Origin: Ambrosia x helenae
Taxonomy: Eukaryota > Streptophyta > Magnoliopsida > Asterales > Asteraceae
Direction: 5' to 3'
Length of the DNA stretch: 64,000 nt
NCBI GenBank assembly: GCA_030844895.1
Contig: CM061229.1
Coordinates: 126,571,546-126,635,545 of the forward strand
A program made the position numbers and the translations under genes. Under the pieces are notes generated by a model. It saw only the letters and a list, made by a program, of their open reading frames with translations. It was not told where the DNA came from and ran no database searches. Positions 11,815 to 23,947 of this stretch are shown piece after piece (the stretch's first letter is position 1; each line of letters begins with the position of its first letter).

Positions 11815-13007
11815 CTGTAGCGGATCTAGACTAAAACTTCAGGGGTAACGTTTTACCGGACTAAGTACTTTCATACAATGTAAACAAAACAAAAATAAAA
11901 ACACGATAATAAATAATGTTCAATTTTTTACCATACTTTCATAAGCAATATTTTTTTACCGTTCAATTTTTTTTATCAAAACATTTTATATCAACATTTC
12001 ACCGACTATTAGGATAGTTTGTCCATTTAAATTGATGATCTCGTGGTTGAAAAGCCTTTTTAACAAGATACAATCTTCTTATATCGTCTACCCTATTAGG
12101 GTAATAACTATTAATGGGTGGTCAATTCTCTATTGCTTATTTTTTCCCCACTCTTGATTCTTTTCTTTTATTTTTACCCGTTCCAAACTAGGGGTGCAAA
12201 CGAGTCGAGCCCAAGCTCTACCAGACTTGATCTCGAGCTTGGCTCATTGGGTAGTGTCTCAAGTTCGAGCCCGGCTCATTTATTATTTATTACTTAATAC
12301 ATTAATAAATAAAATACAAAGAATATACTCGTTTAGGCTCGCGGTTTGATAGGTGAAAAGCTCGGCTCGGCTTGTTGGTAGTTTCTCAAGCTCGAGCTTG
12401 ACTCGTTTAATATTTATTAGTTAATATATTAAATATAAATAATAGACTCATTTAGGTTCACGAGCTCGATAAGTGAAAAGCTCGGCTCGACTCGTTTACT
12501 AAACAACTTTAAATTAAGGGTAAATAATATAAAATATTAATAAAACTAATATTATGAGCCTGACGAACTTCAAATGCTAGACTCATGCTCGAGTTCGGAA
12601 AATAAACGAGCTTTCTTTTAAGTTGAAGCTCGGCTCGGCTCGGGCTCAATAAGGCTCGGCTTGTTTTAAATTTTTTATTAAGCCGATCTCGACTAGCTTG
12701 CGAGTTGTTCGGTTCGTTTGCACTTCTATTCAATACTTTAATCATGGTTAATGGGCTTGTATAATTTAATTAATAAATTACAAATGGAATGGGTTATGGC
12801 ATATAAGTTTCTATCTATGTTTATGCTAGGCTTATATTAAAAACTTTGAAGGTGTGTTGGGTTTTAAAAAAATTGAAAGGTAACGTTACATAATTTTCAG
12901 GGGTAACGTAATACAAAAAACATAAAATACGTGAAAAAATTACACTACGCAGGAAAAGCTAAGGGGTAGCGGACGCCGCCCCTCGTTATATAATATATAT
13001 GCCCCTG
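11815..13007. mobile_element. hAT-like element, 8-bp target duplication ACTTTGGT
   Basis: ACTTTGGT occurs exactly at 11807-11814 and 13008-13015. Between them the left end CTGTAGCGGATCTAG resembles the GTGGCGGATCTAG start of plant hAT families, and the right end reads GCCCCTG. Terminal repeats are poor, so the call rests mainly on the perfect 8-bp duplication. A separate MITE (12190-12727) sits inside it. Confidence 0.5.
12190..12727. mobile_element. MITE with GGGGTGCAAACGA ends
   Basis: Left end AGGGGTGCAAACGAG and right end CGTTTGCACTTCT are terminal inverted repeats. The interior is full of CTCGGCTCG and CTCGAGC words in both orientations, the common plant name-list MITE type. It lies inside the hAT-like element, so it is the younger insertion. 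Confidence 0.65.
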
Positions 13008-13015
13008 ACTTTGGT

Positions 13016-14200
13016 GTCTCCACACCCTTGCCATGTCCCAAAAATGAGAACATGAGCCTTATCCTAGGTGACATTAAGACATAACCTTTTTTTTTATGTC
13101 TCCACACCCACTAGCCTTATACGTGTCTTTGTTGATATTTACATGTGAGTTTATGTTAATATTTTCAAAGTAAGATTATAGGGAGTGATCATGGCGGAAG
13201 ACCCTTTTGTCCTCTTACATATGAATCGCATGGGCAAAAGCCAGTTAAAAAAAAAAGGCTAAGGGGATTTGCCCTCCGTGTAGTAAAAAGGAGGGGTGGT
13301 GAAATGAAATGACAAAAGGCAAAAAAAAAAACAACAAATCAAAATACGCCATTAAAAAAAACGAGCCCTCACGTTCGTGGGATTTCTGCTGCTCGAAGCT
13401 GCAGCGCTGGCTCACTTTAACGGAGGGGTGGTGTGGGTGGGGTCTGACACGTGTGTCAAAACTGTAATGAGTCGAACCAAAATTGACTGAGTCTTTGCCT
13501 CATAGAGAGGATGATCTGTTTATGTTGAAACGAAGTTGTATTCAAAATGAAATGTTTAATAATTGCATCGTAAGCTATAGCAAGTGCCATTAATGTACCG
13601 GTACCATGACGAAGCGAATTGATCCCTAGTGAATACCATCTGTATCGGTATTGGTATTGTCGGAACCGTTATCGGTATTTATTTTTTATGGTTTTCGATC
13701 AATGTAAAATACGTGTCGTTATCCTTTTGGGCATATCACGAGTTTATTTTTTGGTTATCGACATTCATTTTATGGTTACCAATATTCTATTTCATTTATT
13801 GTACCGAGTGGCGAGTGCCAATATTCTACCAATATCGTCATTAGCTTTGATCATATACAATTACAACAATAAGTATACATTTTTCACAATAATTTACTTG
13901 ACCATATACAAGTACAAAAATAAGTTTTCACAATAATTTCCATTCAATCATTCATAGGTATTAGGTAGTATACTGGATACATGCTATAATGTCAATGTTA
14001 CAAGATTTATAAAATGACAAATTTATTAGTTTATGATTATGGTCCATACTCCATACGCCTTCATTTTCTTATTGCATTTAGTTTCACGAAAATATAATAC
14101 TCATGAATGTTCTTTGTTTATATGTTTGTAGTTGTTAAGATCAGGGTCTAACATAACATTTTAAATGTGGATGTAGTTAGTTATACATATTCATATCGAT
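13016..14200. other. Intergenic, no gene seen
   Basis: Repeat-like debris: a TATCGGTATTGGTATTG-type simple pattern near 13640-13830 creates two long but meaningless overlapping frames. No domain or terminal structure recognised. Confidence 0.35.
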
Positions 14201-14203
14201 TAA

Positions 14204-14851
14204 GGGGCTGTTTGGTTGATTAAGTGCTGAATCATTAAGATGTTTGAATGGTTAAGAGGCTCTGAATGATTAAGGGGCTGTTTGGTAGCCTCTTAATCAG
14301 CCTCTTAATCATTCAGGTCTGAATCATTCAGCATTCAGACTGTTTGTTTCAGCATCTGAATGAAATGATTAAGTGCTGAACCATTAAGCTAATAAGAGAT
14401 GCTGAATGATTAAGCTCTTAACCATTCAGAGCCTCTTAACCATTCAGACCATCTTAATGATTCAGCACTTAATCAACCAAACAGCCCCTAAGTGCTGAAT
14501 GGTTCAGCTATGCACTAAGGGGTTGTTTGGTAGCCTCTTAATCAACCTCTTAATCATTCAGGTCTGAATCATTCAGAATTCAGACTGTTTGTTTCAGCAT
14601 CTGAATGGAATGATTAAGTGCTAAACCATTAAGCTAATAAGGGATGCTGAATGATTAAGCTCTTAACCATTCAGACCATCTTAATGATTCAGCACTTAAT
14701 CAACCAAACAGCCCCTAAGTCTGAATGGTTCAGCTCTTAACCATTCCATTCAGAGCCTTTTTTTTATATTGAAATAAACAGTCTGAATGCTGAACAATTC
14801 AGAGCTGAATGGTTCTGAGCCTCATTAAGAAGCTACCAAACAGGCTCTAAG
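14204..14851. mobile_element. Nest of related MITEs (GGGGCTGTTTGGT family)
   Basis: Left-type ends GGGGCTGTTTGGT at 14204 and 14273 and GGGGTTGTTTGGT at 14519, and right-type ends ACCAAACAGCCCC at 14476-14488 and 14704-14716 plus ACCAAACAGGCTC at 14836-14848. Two copies (14273-14488 and 14519-14716) are near-identical apart from a short deletion. They sit within a third copy whose halves flank them. The interior consists of repeated TGAATGATTAAG words that can fold into a long hairpin. Likely hAT- or Mutator-derived, but target duplications are obscured by nesting. Confidence 0.75.
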
Positions 14852-14984
14852 TGTGATACAAAATTTCTAGGTCATGTAAAATCACAAGAATCATCTTGGT
14901 ACTCGGCTACTGTTACCGCGCGGCAACACCGCCGTCACCCTCTCAGCAGCATTCAAAAATGTTGCAACGGTTGAATTTTGGCAT

Positions 14985-15447
14985 TGATTTCACCCCAACG
15001 GTCCTAACGGTTGAATTTATTTACCAGTTATATCACCTTTTCTCACATTTTTTACCATATTTCTACCTCTGCCAACAAATTTTTATAATCTCTCAACTAT
15101 ATATCATCTCTACAATAGTGGAATGGACCGAAGATGAAAAAATTGCTTTAACAGTTTCGTGGATACACGTCAAGGAATCAACAAGTTCATATGGCCGATC
15201 TCCCTTTTGGGCTAACGTTCTAGCTTAATATTGTGTGTTAGACGGTAAAACACGTTGCGCTTCTGATGCACTATCGAATAAGAGGTTGAATCTCAAAAGA
15301 GAATGCGAACGATTTGAAGAGATTTTTAAAATAAACATGGTTAAACATCCTGATCTAAGGGAAGACATAGCAATAGAAGTTACTCAAGTCGACTATACTT
15401 TTGAGGCCGGCCAAAGTTTTGACTATGTTTCAGCATGCAAATTTTAA
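14985..15447 (+). pseudogene. Second Myb/SANT-type transposon protein fragment
   Basis: The plus strand encodes VEWTEDEKIALTVSWIHVKE and SPFWANVL, the trihelix/Myb-like signature of the same family as the relic at 10653-11630. After a stop at 15226, the same frame resumes with ALSNKRLNLKRECERFEEIF, matching the helix that follows. Start, C-terminal domain and intron structure are missing. It is a decayed fragment. Confidence 0.5.
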
Positions 15448-15492
15448 GGCCTAAATTAACTTTACCTTAAAATATGTTTTATAGTCGGTATT

Positions 15493-15705
15493 CTTTTTTT
15501 TTTTTTGGGAGTAGTGTTTCAGCGGTAAATCCTGTGTTGCAAAGCGACCACTGCCCAGGATCGAATCCTATAACACCACACGGGTTTCTCCTTTCAAACC
15601 CAAGCGGTTATTTTTTTGGTGGGACGTGAGATTCGAACCTGAGACCAAACCCGGGCAGAAACCCTCCAAGGAGGTAAATATTCCCATCTCAAACCAGCTG
15701 GGCAG
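15493..15705 (-). mobile_element. tRNA-derived SINE with poly(A)
   Basis: On the minus strand the element starts at a tRNA-like box AGCTGGTTTGAGATGGG, has a B box GGTTCGAATCT about 60 bases later, and ends in an A-run complementary to the T-run at 15495-15507. Size (about 210 bp) and order match plant SINEs. No target duplication was confirmed. Confidence 0.6.
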
Positions 15706-16016
15706 TATTCTAGTTAAATTTGAATTATGTTTTCTAGTTATTGTCCATTTCAATTAAGTAAGACTTTTAATTTTATTGCCATTTCAATTTTAATTAGATT
15801 TAGTTGTTTATTTATTTTGAAGTAAAAAAGTTTTATGAAACGTACCCTAGAATGTCGTCGGTGTTTTGGTGGTCGGTGAGGTTTCTACTCACAATCCCTC
15901 AACTTTTATTCTATGCCACAACACTCCATCACCTTTGGTTCTTCCACCTCCATGCCCTCATCTTTCAAACTTTAACAACACCACCCCTCTGCTTTTCCAC
16001 CACCACACCCTCAGCT

Positions 16017-16279
16017 AGGGCTGGCAAATCGTGTCCCTAACAGGTTAACAGGTCTCTGACGCGCGCGAACAAATCAAGTTCTAAACATGAACACGACTCG
16101 TTTAACTCATTTATATCTCATGTTTATAACACAGTTTTATGTTTTTTGTACCAAAAAGGGGAAATGAAAGATTTTTGCCTCTTAATTCTAAGTATTAAAA
16201 AAAGTCAAAAAATCAAATAGTGTACTTTTCAGTCAAACATGTCTTATCGTGTCTTAACAGGTTACCCATTGCCAGCCCT
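16017..16279. mobile_element. MITE with GGGCTGGCAA ends, CTCAGCT duplication
   Basis: Ends AGGGCTGGCAA and TTGCCAGCCCT are inverted repeats, and subterminal GTGTC...AACAGGTTA words also mirror each other. CTCAGCT flanks both sides (16010-16016 and 16280-16286). A 7-8 bp duplication fits a hAT MITE. Confidence 0.65.
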
Positions 16280-17205
16280 CTCAGCTTTTACACATTTACA
16301 CCATCATCCCTCTACTCTTACATTTTCATTCCCACCCCTCAACTATTACACATTTCTGCCATCACCTTTCTACTTTTACACTTTGCGTTTCTTACACTAC
16401 TACTTCCGTTTTGCCTCAGATTTTGGACTTTGCGTTTACCCCCTTTCACTATTACTCAATTTTGCCACCTCTCAACTTAAAAAAAAAAGATTCATCTTTA
16501 ACCCTTAGACCACTACTCATACTTTTAAAAATGTCAATGCATTAAATTTACCAAAATGTCTTACGCATTGTGTTTTACACTTCGTGTTCCACATTGTGTT
16601 TTTACATGTTTTTTAATTGTCTTTTACGTATTATGTTTTACAAATTTATTTTTTGTAATTGTCATTTACATATTGTTTTTTAAGAAACATGTGTTTTACT
16701 ACTACTCCTACACGTTTCCTCCAGCCGTCTTTCCCCGCAAGGCGCGGCGAGAAAAATACCAGTTTTAACACTCTTTTGTGTGATGAAAGTCTTCTATAAT
16801 GTCAAACATTAAGGTCTATTATGCCATTTGCACACAACCCAGGGGTCCCATATGAAGATTATTTCACAGATCCTGTGCCGGTAATTGTGAATCGTAACAT
16901 GTTGTCGTCTGCGTTACGACCCGACCCTACCCGACCCGACCCGACCCGTTTCCTTCTACTTTTTTACAGCTTTAGATCATCTTTACCTTCCTCATTCTCC
17001 GCCACAAAACAACCTACCAACACTGCATCTGCCGCCACACACCACCACAAACCACCACACGCGATCCGTAATCTCACAATCCTTACAGGTGTTTCCAACT
17101 CACCAATCTCAAATCACATCCCTAATTTTGCACAACATGTGGTCCAATTATTAATATATTAAATTATCCCATCGATTAACCAATCAATTAATTGGATTAT
17201 ATGAT
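16280..17205. other. Upstream region of the RopGEF gene
   Basis: No gene seen. It holds low-complexity C/T-rich sequence (16290-16480), a GACCC tandem run at 16918-16949, and the AT-rich stretch preceding the RopGEF ATG. The promoter should be here, but no single TATA box stands out. Confidence 0.4.
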
Positions 17206-20200
17206 ATGGCTGAGAGTGAATCATCGTCGAAAGGAGATAATCACAGCAGGAGAAGTAGTAGCAGTGACAGATGTTGCGATCAGAGCTACACTCTCAGCGC
17301 TGACGTCAGCGAATCTGAAACCTCCTCCTTCTCTATCTCTGGTCATTACAACCTCCGATCTTCCTCTACCGCCTTCCGTACTGTTTCCGTCACTGACTGC
17401 ATCTTCCCGCTGTTTGGCGGGAAGGATGATGACGTCATGGTTTGGGAAAAGAAGCGTACTAAACAACAACCTGATTCTGATCTATCTGGTTTGTGTTTAT
17501 TATCTCTTTCTGTATGTAAATAGGCATTACTATTAATAAATGTGTTGATGTTATGTGCTTTTAGGGACAATTAAGTTGAACATTGATTATTATGGACATG
17601 TATGCATGTTTGTTGTAGGTTTATATTGTTTTAATTAGTGGTTAGGGGTTATGTATAGGTTGAGACTTGAGATGAATTCCTGTATCTGTTACTTGTATAT
17701 AGGGCACGATTAGACTCGAAAACTAATTTGTGAATGTTGTGTACTTGTGTAGAGATTGACATGATGAAGGAACGTTTCGCTAAGCTGCTTCTTGGTGAAG
17801 ACATGTCTGGAGGTGGCAAAGGAGTTTGTTCAGCCCTAGCAATCTCAAATGCCATTACAAATCTTTCCGGTTCGTGAATTTCCAGTTCTATTGTGCTAAA
17901 AAATTTTGTTAACTACATGTATTATATGCACTTTTTCTTATTGGAATCTGTTTGTGATCGAAAATATTAGCCTCTGTGTTTGGAGAATTGTGGAGGTTGG
18001 AGCCGTTGGCGCTGCAGAAGAAGGTAATGTGGCGACGGGAAATGGAGTGGCTTTTATCCGTAAGTGATTCCATTGTAGATCTTGTGCCTTCCGTACAGCA
18101 GCTTCCAGGTGGTGGTACGTATGAAGTAATGGTCCCGCATCCACGGGCTGATATGCAGATGAATCTACCTGCTTTGAAGAAGCTTGATGCTATGTTGATT
18201 AGTATGTTAGATGGATTTTGCGATAAGGAGTTTTGTTATGTTGATCGTGGGATAGTTTTGGCACAAGGTGACGGTTGCGATGCATATTCATCAAATGTTC
18301 CATCAGGAAGGCCTTCAGTTAGGCAGGAAGATAAGTGGTGGTTACCTTATCCAAAGGTTCCTTCAAATGGGTTGTCAGATGATGCTAGAAAGAAGTTGCA
18401 GCAGTACAGGGACTGCACTAATCAGATACTTAAGGCAGCATTAGCGATAAATAGCAACGTACTTGCTGAAATGGAGATTCCAAGTGCTTACTTGGAAACA
18501 TTGCCTAAGGTATGGTTTCAATAGATTGATTTTCCCTAAAATTTAGCCTTGTAGTGATTTATAAGACATGTTGATCTAGCTATTGGATATATTCAAAAGG
18601 AATGATCATGTATGTGTTATGGATGCAATTATCTTCTGTTGTTTGGATTTTGCCAAACATATCTACCCATGTCATTCTTTATCTCTCTGAATGGGTACAA
18701 AGTATCAGGATAGTAGATTATTAATATGATCTTCTTTACGTGGCCTTTGATTTGATATCAATGCTGTTTCAAATTCCAATAAAGGACAGTTTGGTCAAAA
18801 TTCTGAAAAATAATGCTGTGAGGTTGTAAAAGACATCTTTATCTTTTGGTTATTAAGAAGGTGTTTGGGATTGCGTTTTGAATCTCCTTTTTAGATTATT
18901 GCGTTTTGAAAACGCAGATAATCAGTTTTTTAGACTACCAAAACGCAATAATCTATAAGCAGCTCCACCCATGCTTTTCCAAAACGCATAATCTGTTTTG
19001 AATAATCAATCCCAAACACCCCCTAAATACCAGTGTAAGTCAAAAACTATGTTGAGTAAATATTTTCCATATTGTTTATTACATTTATGTAGTGCGAGAA
19101 TTGATTTTGTCATTCTTTTCTAATTCTTTATCTGATATCAATGCAGAATGGAAGAGAGTGTTTAGGTGAAATCATGTACCGTTACATAACCGCTGAAAAG
19201 TTCTCTCCAGAATGTCTTCTTGATTGCCTAGATTTGTCATCAGAACACCGTACTCTGGAAGTAGCCAATAGGATTGAAGCAGCTGTCCATGTATGGAGGA
19301 TAAAAGAGCATAAAAAGCATCCAAAAAGTAAGCGTTCATCGTTGAGTTCAAAGGTTAAAGGTTTAGTTTCTGATGGTTATAAGAACAGTCTCCTATCACA
19401 AAGAGCAGAGACCCTGTTACATAGCTTGAGACTTCGTTTTCCTGGTCTTCCACAGACTTCATTGGATATGAGCAAAATTCAATATAACAAGGTATGTTTA
19501 CTAGACTATTCAAATGCATTTTCTATACAACCCTTAGTATTTTTTCGCAAATGTTTGTCATGTTAGATTGATGCATACATATAATTTACTGTCAACAATT
19601 TTATTATATAAACCCGAAACTAGTTTGAATTCTTGTGTGAGTGACCCTTGCAGGGTTTACAAGCTGATAAAATATCTAATTTATATAAATCTTACGTCCC
19701 TAAAAACGAAATGGGTCAAGTGGCTCCTAAGTGTATTTTTAATGCACAAAACCTCTTTATCAATTTATTTAAATTTAGATTATTATTTGAAAATTTGATT
19801 TATGCAACTGTAACCCTGCAAATCTATGCACAGCAAAAAATGTCTTGCTTCTATCCCATTGCAAAAATCTGGATAATAATTAATATGGCCAAAATCTGCA
19901 AAAAAAAAAAAAAAAAAAAAAAACTTGTCTGAACTGGGCTGAAACATCTAAAAATGGTCTGGAACCAGCTCAAAACATGTCTAAAACAGCTAAAATGGCA
20001 TGTTCATAGTGTGTGCCTTGCTAAAAAATAAGGTCCTCGCTTATAAGCGCCTTGCGCCTTCAACTACCTAGCTGTAGATGTTAAAAAACAATTAAAATAC
20101 TTGGCCAAAAGTGTGTTGGGTTGGGGTCAAACCAAAGTACCTAACCCAACTGCACAAACTTTCCTTTTGACCCATTAGAAAACCAGCCTCACGCACCCAA

Positions 20201-20634
20201 TTATGCCACTTGTATTGGATTGGTTGACATATCCTGATATCCCTGATGTAATTTCTCTGTTTTGGTGATGTTGGTTTCAGGATGTTGGGCAGTCGATTCT
20301 TGAAAGCTACTCAAGGGTGATGGAGAGCTTGGCATTTAACATAATGGCAAGAATTGATGATGTAATCTTTGTAGATGATGCTACCAAACGTTGTGTTGCT
20401 TCAGAATCTGTGTCAATTTTCAACAGAGGCGGCCATCCTGTTCAAAAGCGGATGGCCCCTAGCCCATTTTCAATCCAACATTCACCTTATTCATCTCCAT
20501 TTGCCACTCCAACACGCTGTTTATCCCCTCCAAGCCTCATAAAGAATGACAATCATCTTAAGGCTGCTGACCTTGATATGCCATGGACATATGCTACCGG
20601 GAAAGTACCCGCTAGTGCTCCAGAGCGTCATTAA
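17206..20634 (+). CDS. Rop guanine nucleotide exchange factor (PRONE domain), 5 exons
   Basis: Exons 17206-17488, 17753-17869, 17971-18509, 19147-19491 and 20281-20634, all GT-AG, give 545 residues. After a Ser-rich variable N-terminus, the PRONE domain runs from about residue 95 (EIDMMKERFAKLLLGEDMSG) through WRREMEWLLSVSDSIVDLVP and the conserved KWWLPYPKVP, with LGEIMYRYI in exon 4, and ends near ARIDDVIFVDD in exon 5. The C-terminal tail has SPFATPTRCLSPPS, a proline/serine segment that in other RopGEFs takes part in autoinhibition and receptor-kinase regulation. PRONE proteins catalyse GDP/GTP exchange on plant ROP GTPases at the plasma membrane, downstream of receptor-like kinases. The exact paralogue (RopGEF1-14) was not resolved. 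Intron 3 carries a MITE. Confidence 0.95.
18858..19023. mobile_element. MITE in RopGEF intron 3
   Basis: Inverted ends GGTGTTTGGGATTG and CAATCCCAAACACCCC enclose about 165 bp rich in AAAACGCA and TGCGTTTT words. It is not near the splice sites (18510 and 19146), so it should be spliced out. Confidence 0.7.
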
Positions 20635-21297
20635 ACTAGTAACGCATAAGATAGGTATTTTTTTTAGTTTTTAGTATTTGTGCATGTTAGTTTACACCGC
20701 TAGTTTATGTTTTCATCATATGTTTTCTTGTTTATGTCAATGGTAGATTGACTGCGTATGCTGATTTTATTAAGGGCATGTGATGTTATTGTCAGGGTGA
20801 GTTGTTTATTTCGATAGATCGATACTAGTGATTATCCTTAAGGCTATATTGTATTCTGTAATGGGGCATCTATTTCGGCGACTCGGCGAGGGTACCTGCA
20901 GGACTGTAATTTTAGATGATTCAGAAAGACATCGCTGAAGTTTTGTCTTTGGTGGATAATATAGGGCTAATTAACAAGCGCACCGGTCCAGTTTCAACGC
21001 GGGCATAGGGTCGAAGTTAAACTAAACTAGCCAGCTTGACCTTAGTTTTTTTTTTTTTCCCAGATGTATGTTAATGTTTGTTTTAGGTTCAATAAAGTTT
21101 CAAATGTAGTCAGGTTGGTGTGTGATTTTAGGTGTTAAATAGGAACCAAACTGCATTTATTTCTTATTGGATAAGTTTGAACGTATCTTTCTTATTTTAG
21201 CTTGAATTGAAAATTATAAAAACAGAACTATAAAAATTATAATACACAAAACATTCGTAATGTATAGTTTGTTTATAAAAAGATAACAAATTATAAA
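20635..21297. other. RopGEF 3' region, no further gene
   Basis: Probable 3' untranslated region, then AT-rich intergenic sequence up to the LINE. No terminal repeat or coding frame recognised. Confidence 0.4.
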
Positions 21298-22669
21298 ATC
21301 GGCTCTCAATGCGTTACCTACATATTATTTCTCACTCTTTAAAGCCCCGAGTTGTGTCATAGATGATCTTGATAGATTGAGGCGTGTATTCTTTTGGGGT
21401 GGGTCGGATGAGAAAGCGAATATGAATTGGGTTGCGTGGCAAAGGGTATGCTCTCCGGTTGAATATGGTGGCCTAGGTTTTGGATCTCTTCGGGACGCGA
21501 ACTCGGCTATGCTTGCAAAGTGGTGGTGGAGGTTCAAAACCGAACCCTCCGCTTTGTGGCGTAATATCATTTGGTCTATTCACTGTTCTAGTCGGGATTG
21601 GAATCCAATTCCGACGAAACTCTCTATTTCAGGTACTTGGAAACAAATATTCTCTTCGATGCAACTTGTCAAAAGGGCTGGGATGGATGTGGGTTGGGCC
21701 TTGAAAGGGGTGGTTGGTAATGGGTTGGGTATACATTTTTGGTTGGATTCTTGGGCAGCAGATCAGCCGCTTGCTGTGTCCTTTCCGGCACTTTTTGATC
21801 TTGAAAGCAACAAGTTCACGCTAGTGGCTGAGAGGGTTAATAGGGTGGGCGATGGGTGGGTTTGGGCGTGGAAACGTAGCAGCCTCACGGCTGCAGAAAC
21901 GGCTTCTCTGCAGCAGCTTTGTAATACGGTTGCAGTCCCAGTTCTTGCGGGGTCTGCGGATGGGTGGGTCTGGGGGCTGGGACAGGTCTGCAAGTTCAAC
22001 GTGGGGGACTTTAAGGCTTCACTTCATGCGGCAAGGTTCGATCAGGCATCCTTTGTAATGCAATGGAACTCGTGGGCTCCAAAAAAGGCGTTAGTTCTTG
22101 CGTGGCGGGCTGAACAAGACCGGCTACCGACTAGAGTTGCTCTTAGAAGAAGAAATGTCCAGATTGATTCAGAATGGTGTCCTCTGTGCGGGGAGTTCAG
22201 CGAATCGACGGATCATCTTTTTATTTCGTGCTCCTTCTCTCAAATCCTGTGGAATCTGGTTTCTCAATGGTGTAATATTGGTCCAATTTATATGTTTCAC
22301 TTTAAGGATCTATTGCAACTTCATCATCACATCGGCGGTTCATTAAAAAGGAAAAAGGCTTTCAATGTGGTATGCTTAACGACGATATGGTGTATTTGGA
22401 AACATCGAAACGAGGTGATTTTTAATAGTCAACAGGTTCATCTTACCAAGGTGCTTGGTGATATCAAGGCGCTAAGTTATTTGTGGGTAATGGCAAGGGC
22501 AAAGCAACCGTCCTTGAATTGGGAGGCGTGGCGTCATTTTTGTTTTTCTAGTATTGGTTGGTAATTATAAGGTGTTTTGTATGTTGTATGATCTTTGTAT
22601 TGGGTGATTTGCTAGTATCCCGCTAGCACGATGAAATGAAATCTTTCGTTGATCGTTCAAAAAAAAAAA
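21298..22669 (+). mobile_element. 5'-truncated LINE with RT C-terminus and poly(A)
   Basis: An open plus-strand frame from about 21299 to the stop at 22562-22564 begins inside the reverse transcriptase (ALNALPTYYFSLFKAPS, then RRVFFWGG, NWVAWQRVCSP and GGLGFGSL) and ends with the RT-associated zinc-knuckle domain (CPLCGEFSESTDHLFISC, then IWKHRNEVIF). Endonuclease and catalytic RT motifs are missing, as expected from incomplete reverse transcription. About 100 bases of 3' sequence end in TTGATCGTTC and an A-run at 22659-22669. The 395-residue frame is undamaged, so the copy is recent. Its tail resembles that of the SINE at 38738. Confidence 0.9.
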
Positions 22670-23324
22670 CAAGCTCTAAATAATAAAATCAAGCGTACTC
22701 GGTAAATTTAACACGAAGCAAAAGACAAGTCATTTAAATGTAAACTAAAAATCACATTAAAAGGGATCTCAAAAAGTCATTTTGGGCAACTAAAAGTCAT
22801 TAAAGAGGAGTAGAGGACGGGGTGCTTACCATAATCCGTGAAGCACCTGTAACGAACCAATTGCAGCCTGCCAACTGAACCACCACTTGTGAATCCTTCC
22901 CAACACCACCCGTAAAACGTCCATGGAGCACCTGGTTTTCCTCTCTCCCATGCATCTCTCTCTCCTTTGCACCCGTAATTAAAAACAATTTAATTTATAC
23001 TTATAAGACAAACTTTTTTTTAAGATATAAAAAAATAATTCATTCAGAAATTTGGGATTTCACATTAAATAATTAAAAAAAATAAAACCTAATTTTGGGT
23101 GTTTGAGTATTTTACGTTCTTTAATATTGGAATTCCAAAATTCAAATAAAAATTCATATCTCTAAATTTTCAAATAGTTACAAATCGAATTTCTAAATTT
23201 CATCTCTAGTTCAGGTTTTTATAACACTTAACTCTCCTCATTAGTATCAATTATATTCGTCTATTAGCGGTGACCTAGCAGCTTCAAGGTTATAATTCAG
23301 TAACGGAAAGATGTTTAGATTTAC
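22670..23324. other. Intergenic, no gene seen
   Basis: AT-rich sequence. The 62-residue minus frame at 22800-22988 has no recognisable domain. No clear repeat boundary. Confidence 0.35.
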
Positions 23325-23610
23325 GTTATGTTCCCGAGTTCACTTAAGGAAGAAATAAATTTCCTTTCCTTTCTCTTCCTCTTTTTTCTTTCCCTTTCTT
23401 TTCCTTTCATTCTTTCCAAATTGGAAGGATAGATTCTGGCTTAATTTTCCCTTTTTTTCTTTCATTACATTTCTAAAAAAAAACTCTGGAACACATAATA
23501 TCTTCTTTTCTTCCATTTCCCTCATCAAAAAAAAAAAAAAACTCTACACAAACAAAATTTTCTTTCCTTTAATTTCCTTTCTTTTCTCAAGTTAACTCTG
23601 GAACACAGCT
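23325..23610. mobile_element. MITE with GTTCC(A/C)GAGTT ends, purine/pyrimidine-rich core
   Basis: Left GTTATGTTCCCGAGTTCACTT and right AAGTTAACTCTGGAACACAGC mirror each other with a few mismatches. The core is CTTTCC-rich and creates a low-complexity Lys/Glu frame on the minus strand. It lies about 340 bp before the MINIYO start codon, inside its likely promoter. Confidence 0.55.
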
Positions 23611-23947
23611 TAGAATAGACCTAGATGACATGGGATTTAGTTGTTAAAAAGAATTAACCGTGAGCTACGAACATAGAAAAAAAAGCCGGAACGACCAGTT
23701 TAAACTTTAAAGATTTTAAAAAAGCAAAAATGTTTAGTAGAGGGTAAAAAGTGTAGGTTAGAAACAAGTATGCGGACAATTCCTGTAATAAACTAAAAGA
23801 AACGGTATAAGAGACCTTCTATTCTCTCTTCTAGTCAAAACCCTCGACCCCAACTGCTGTGCTCATCGTCGCCTCCATTAGAGCGCCGATCATCTCTCCT
23901 TAATATCACAATTAACATATTATTATCACTCACTTCATATTAAAACA

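Noticed and set aside
13619..13936. Two overlapping hydrophobic frames resembling membrane peptides
   Set aside because: Simple-sequence TATCGGTATT-type repeats create them; no start context or homologous domain.
23340..23528. Lys/Glu-rich minus-strand protein
   Set aside because: Low-complexity CTTTCC core of a MITE.
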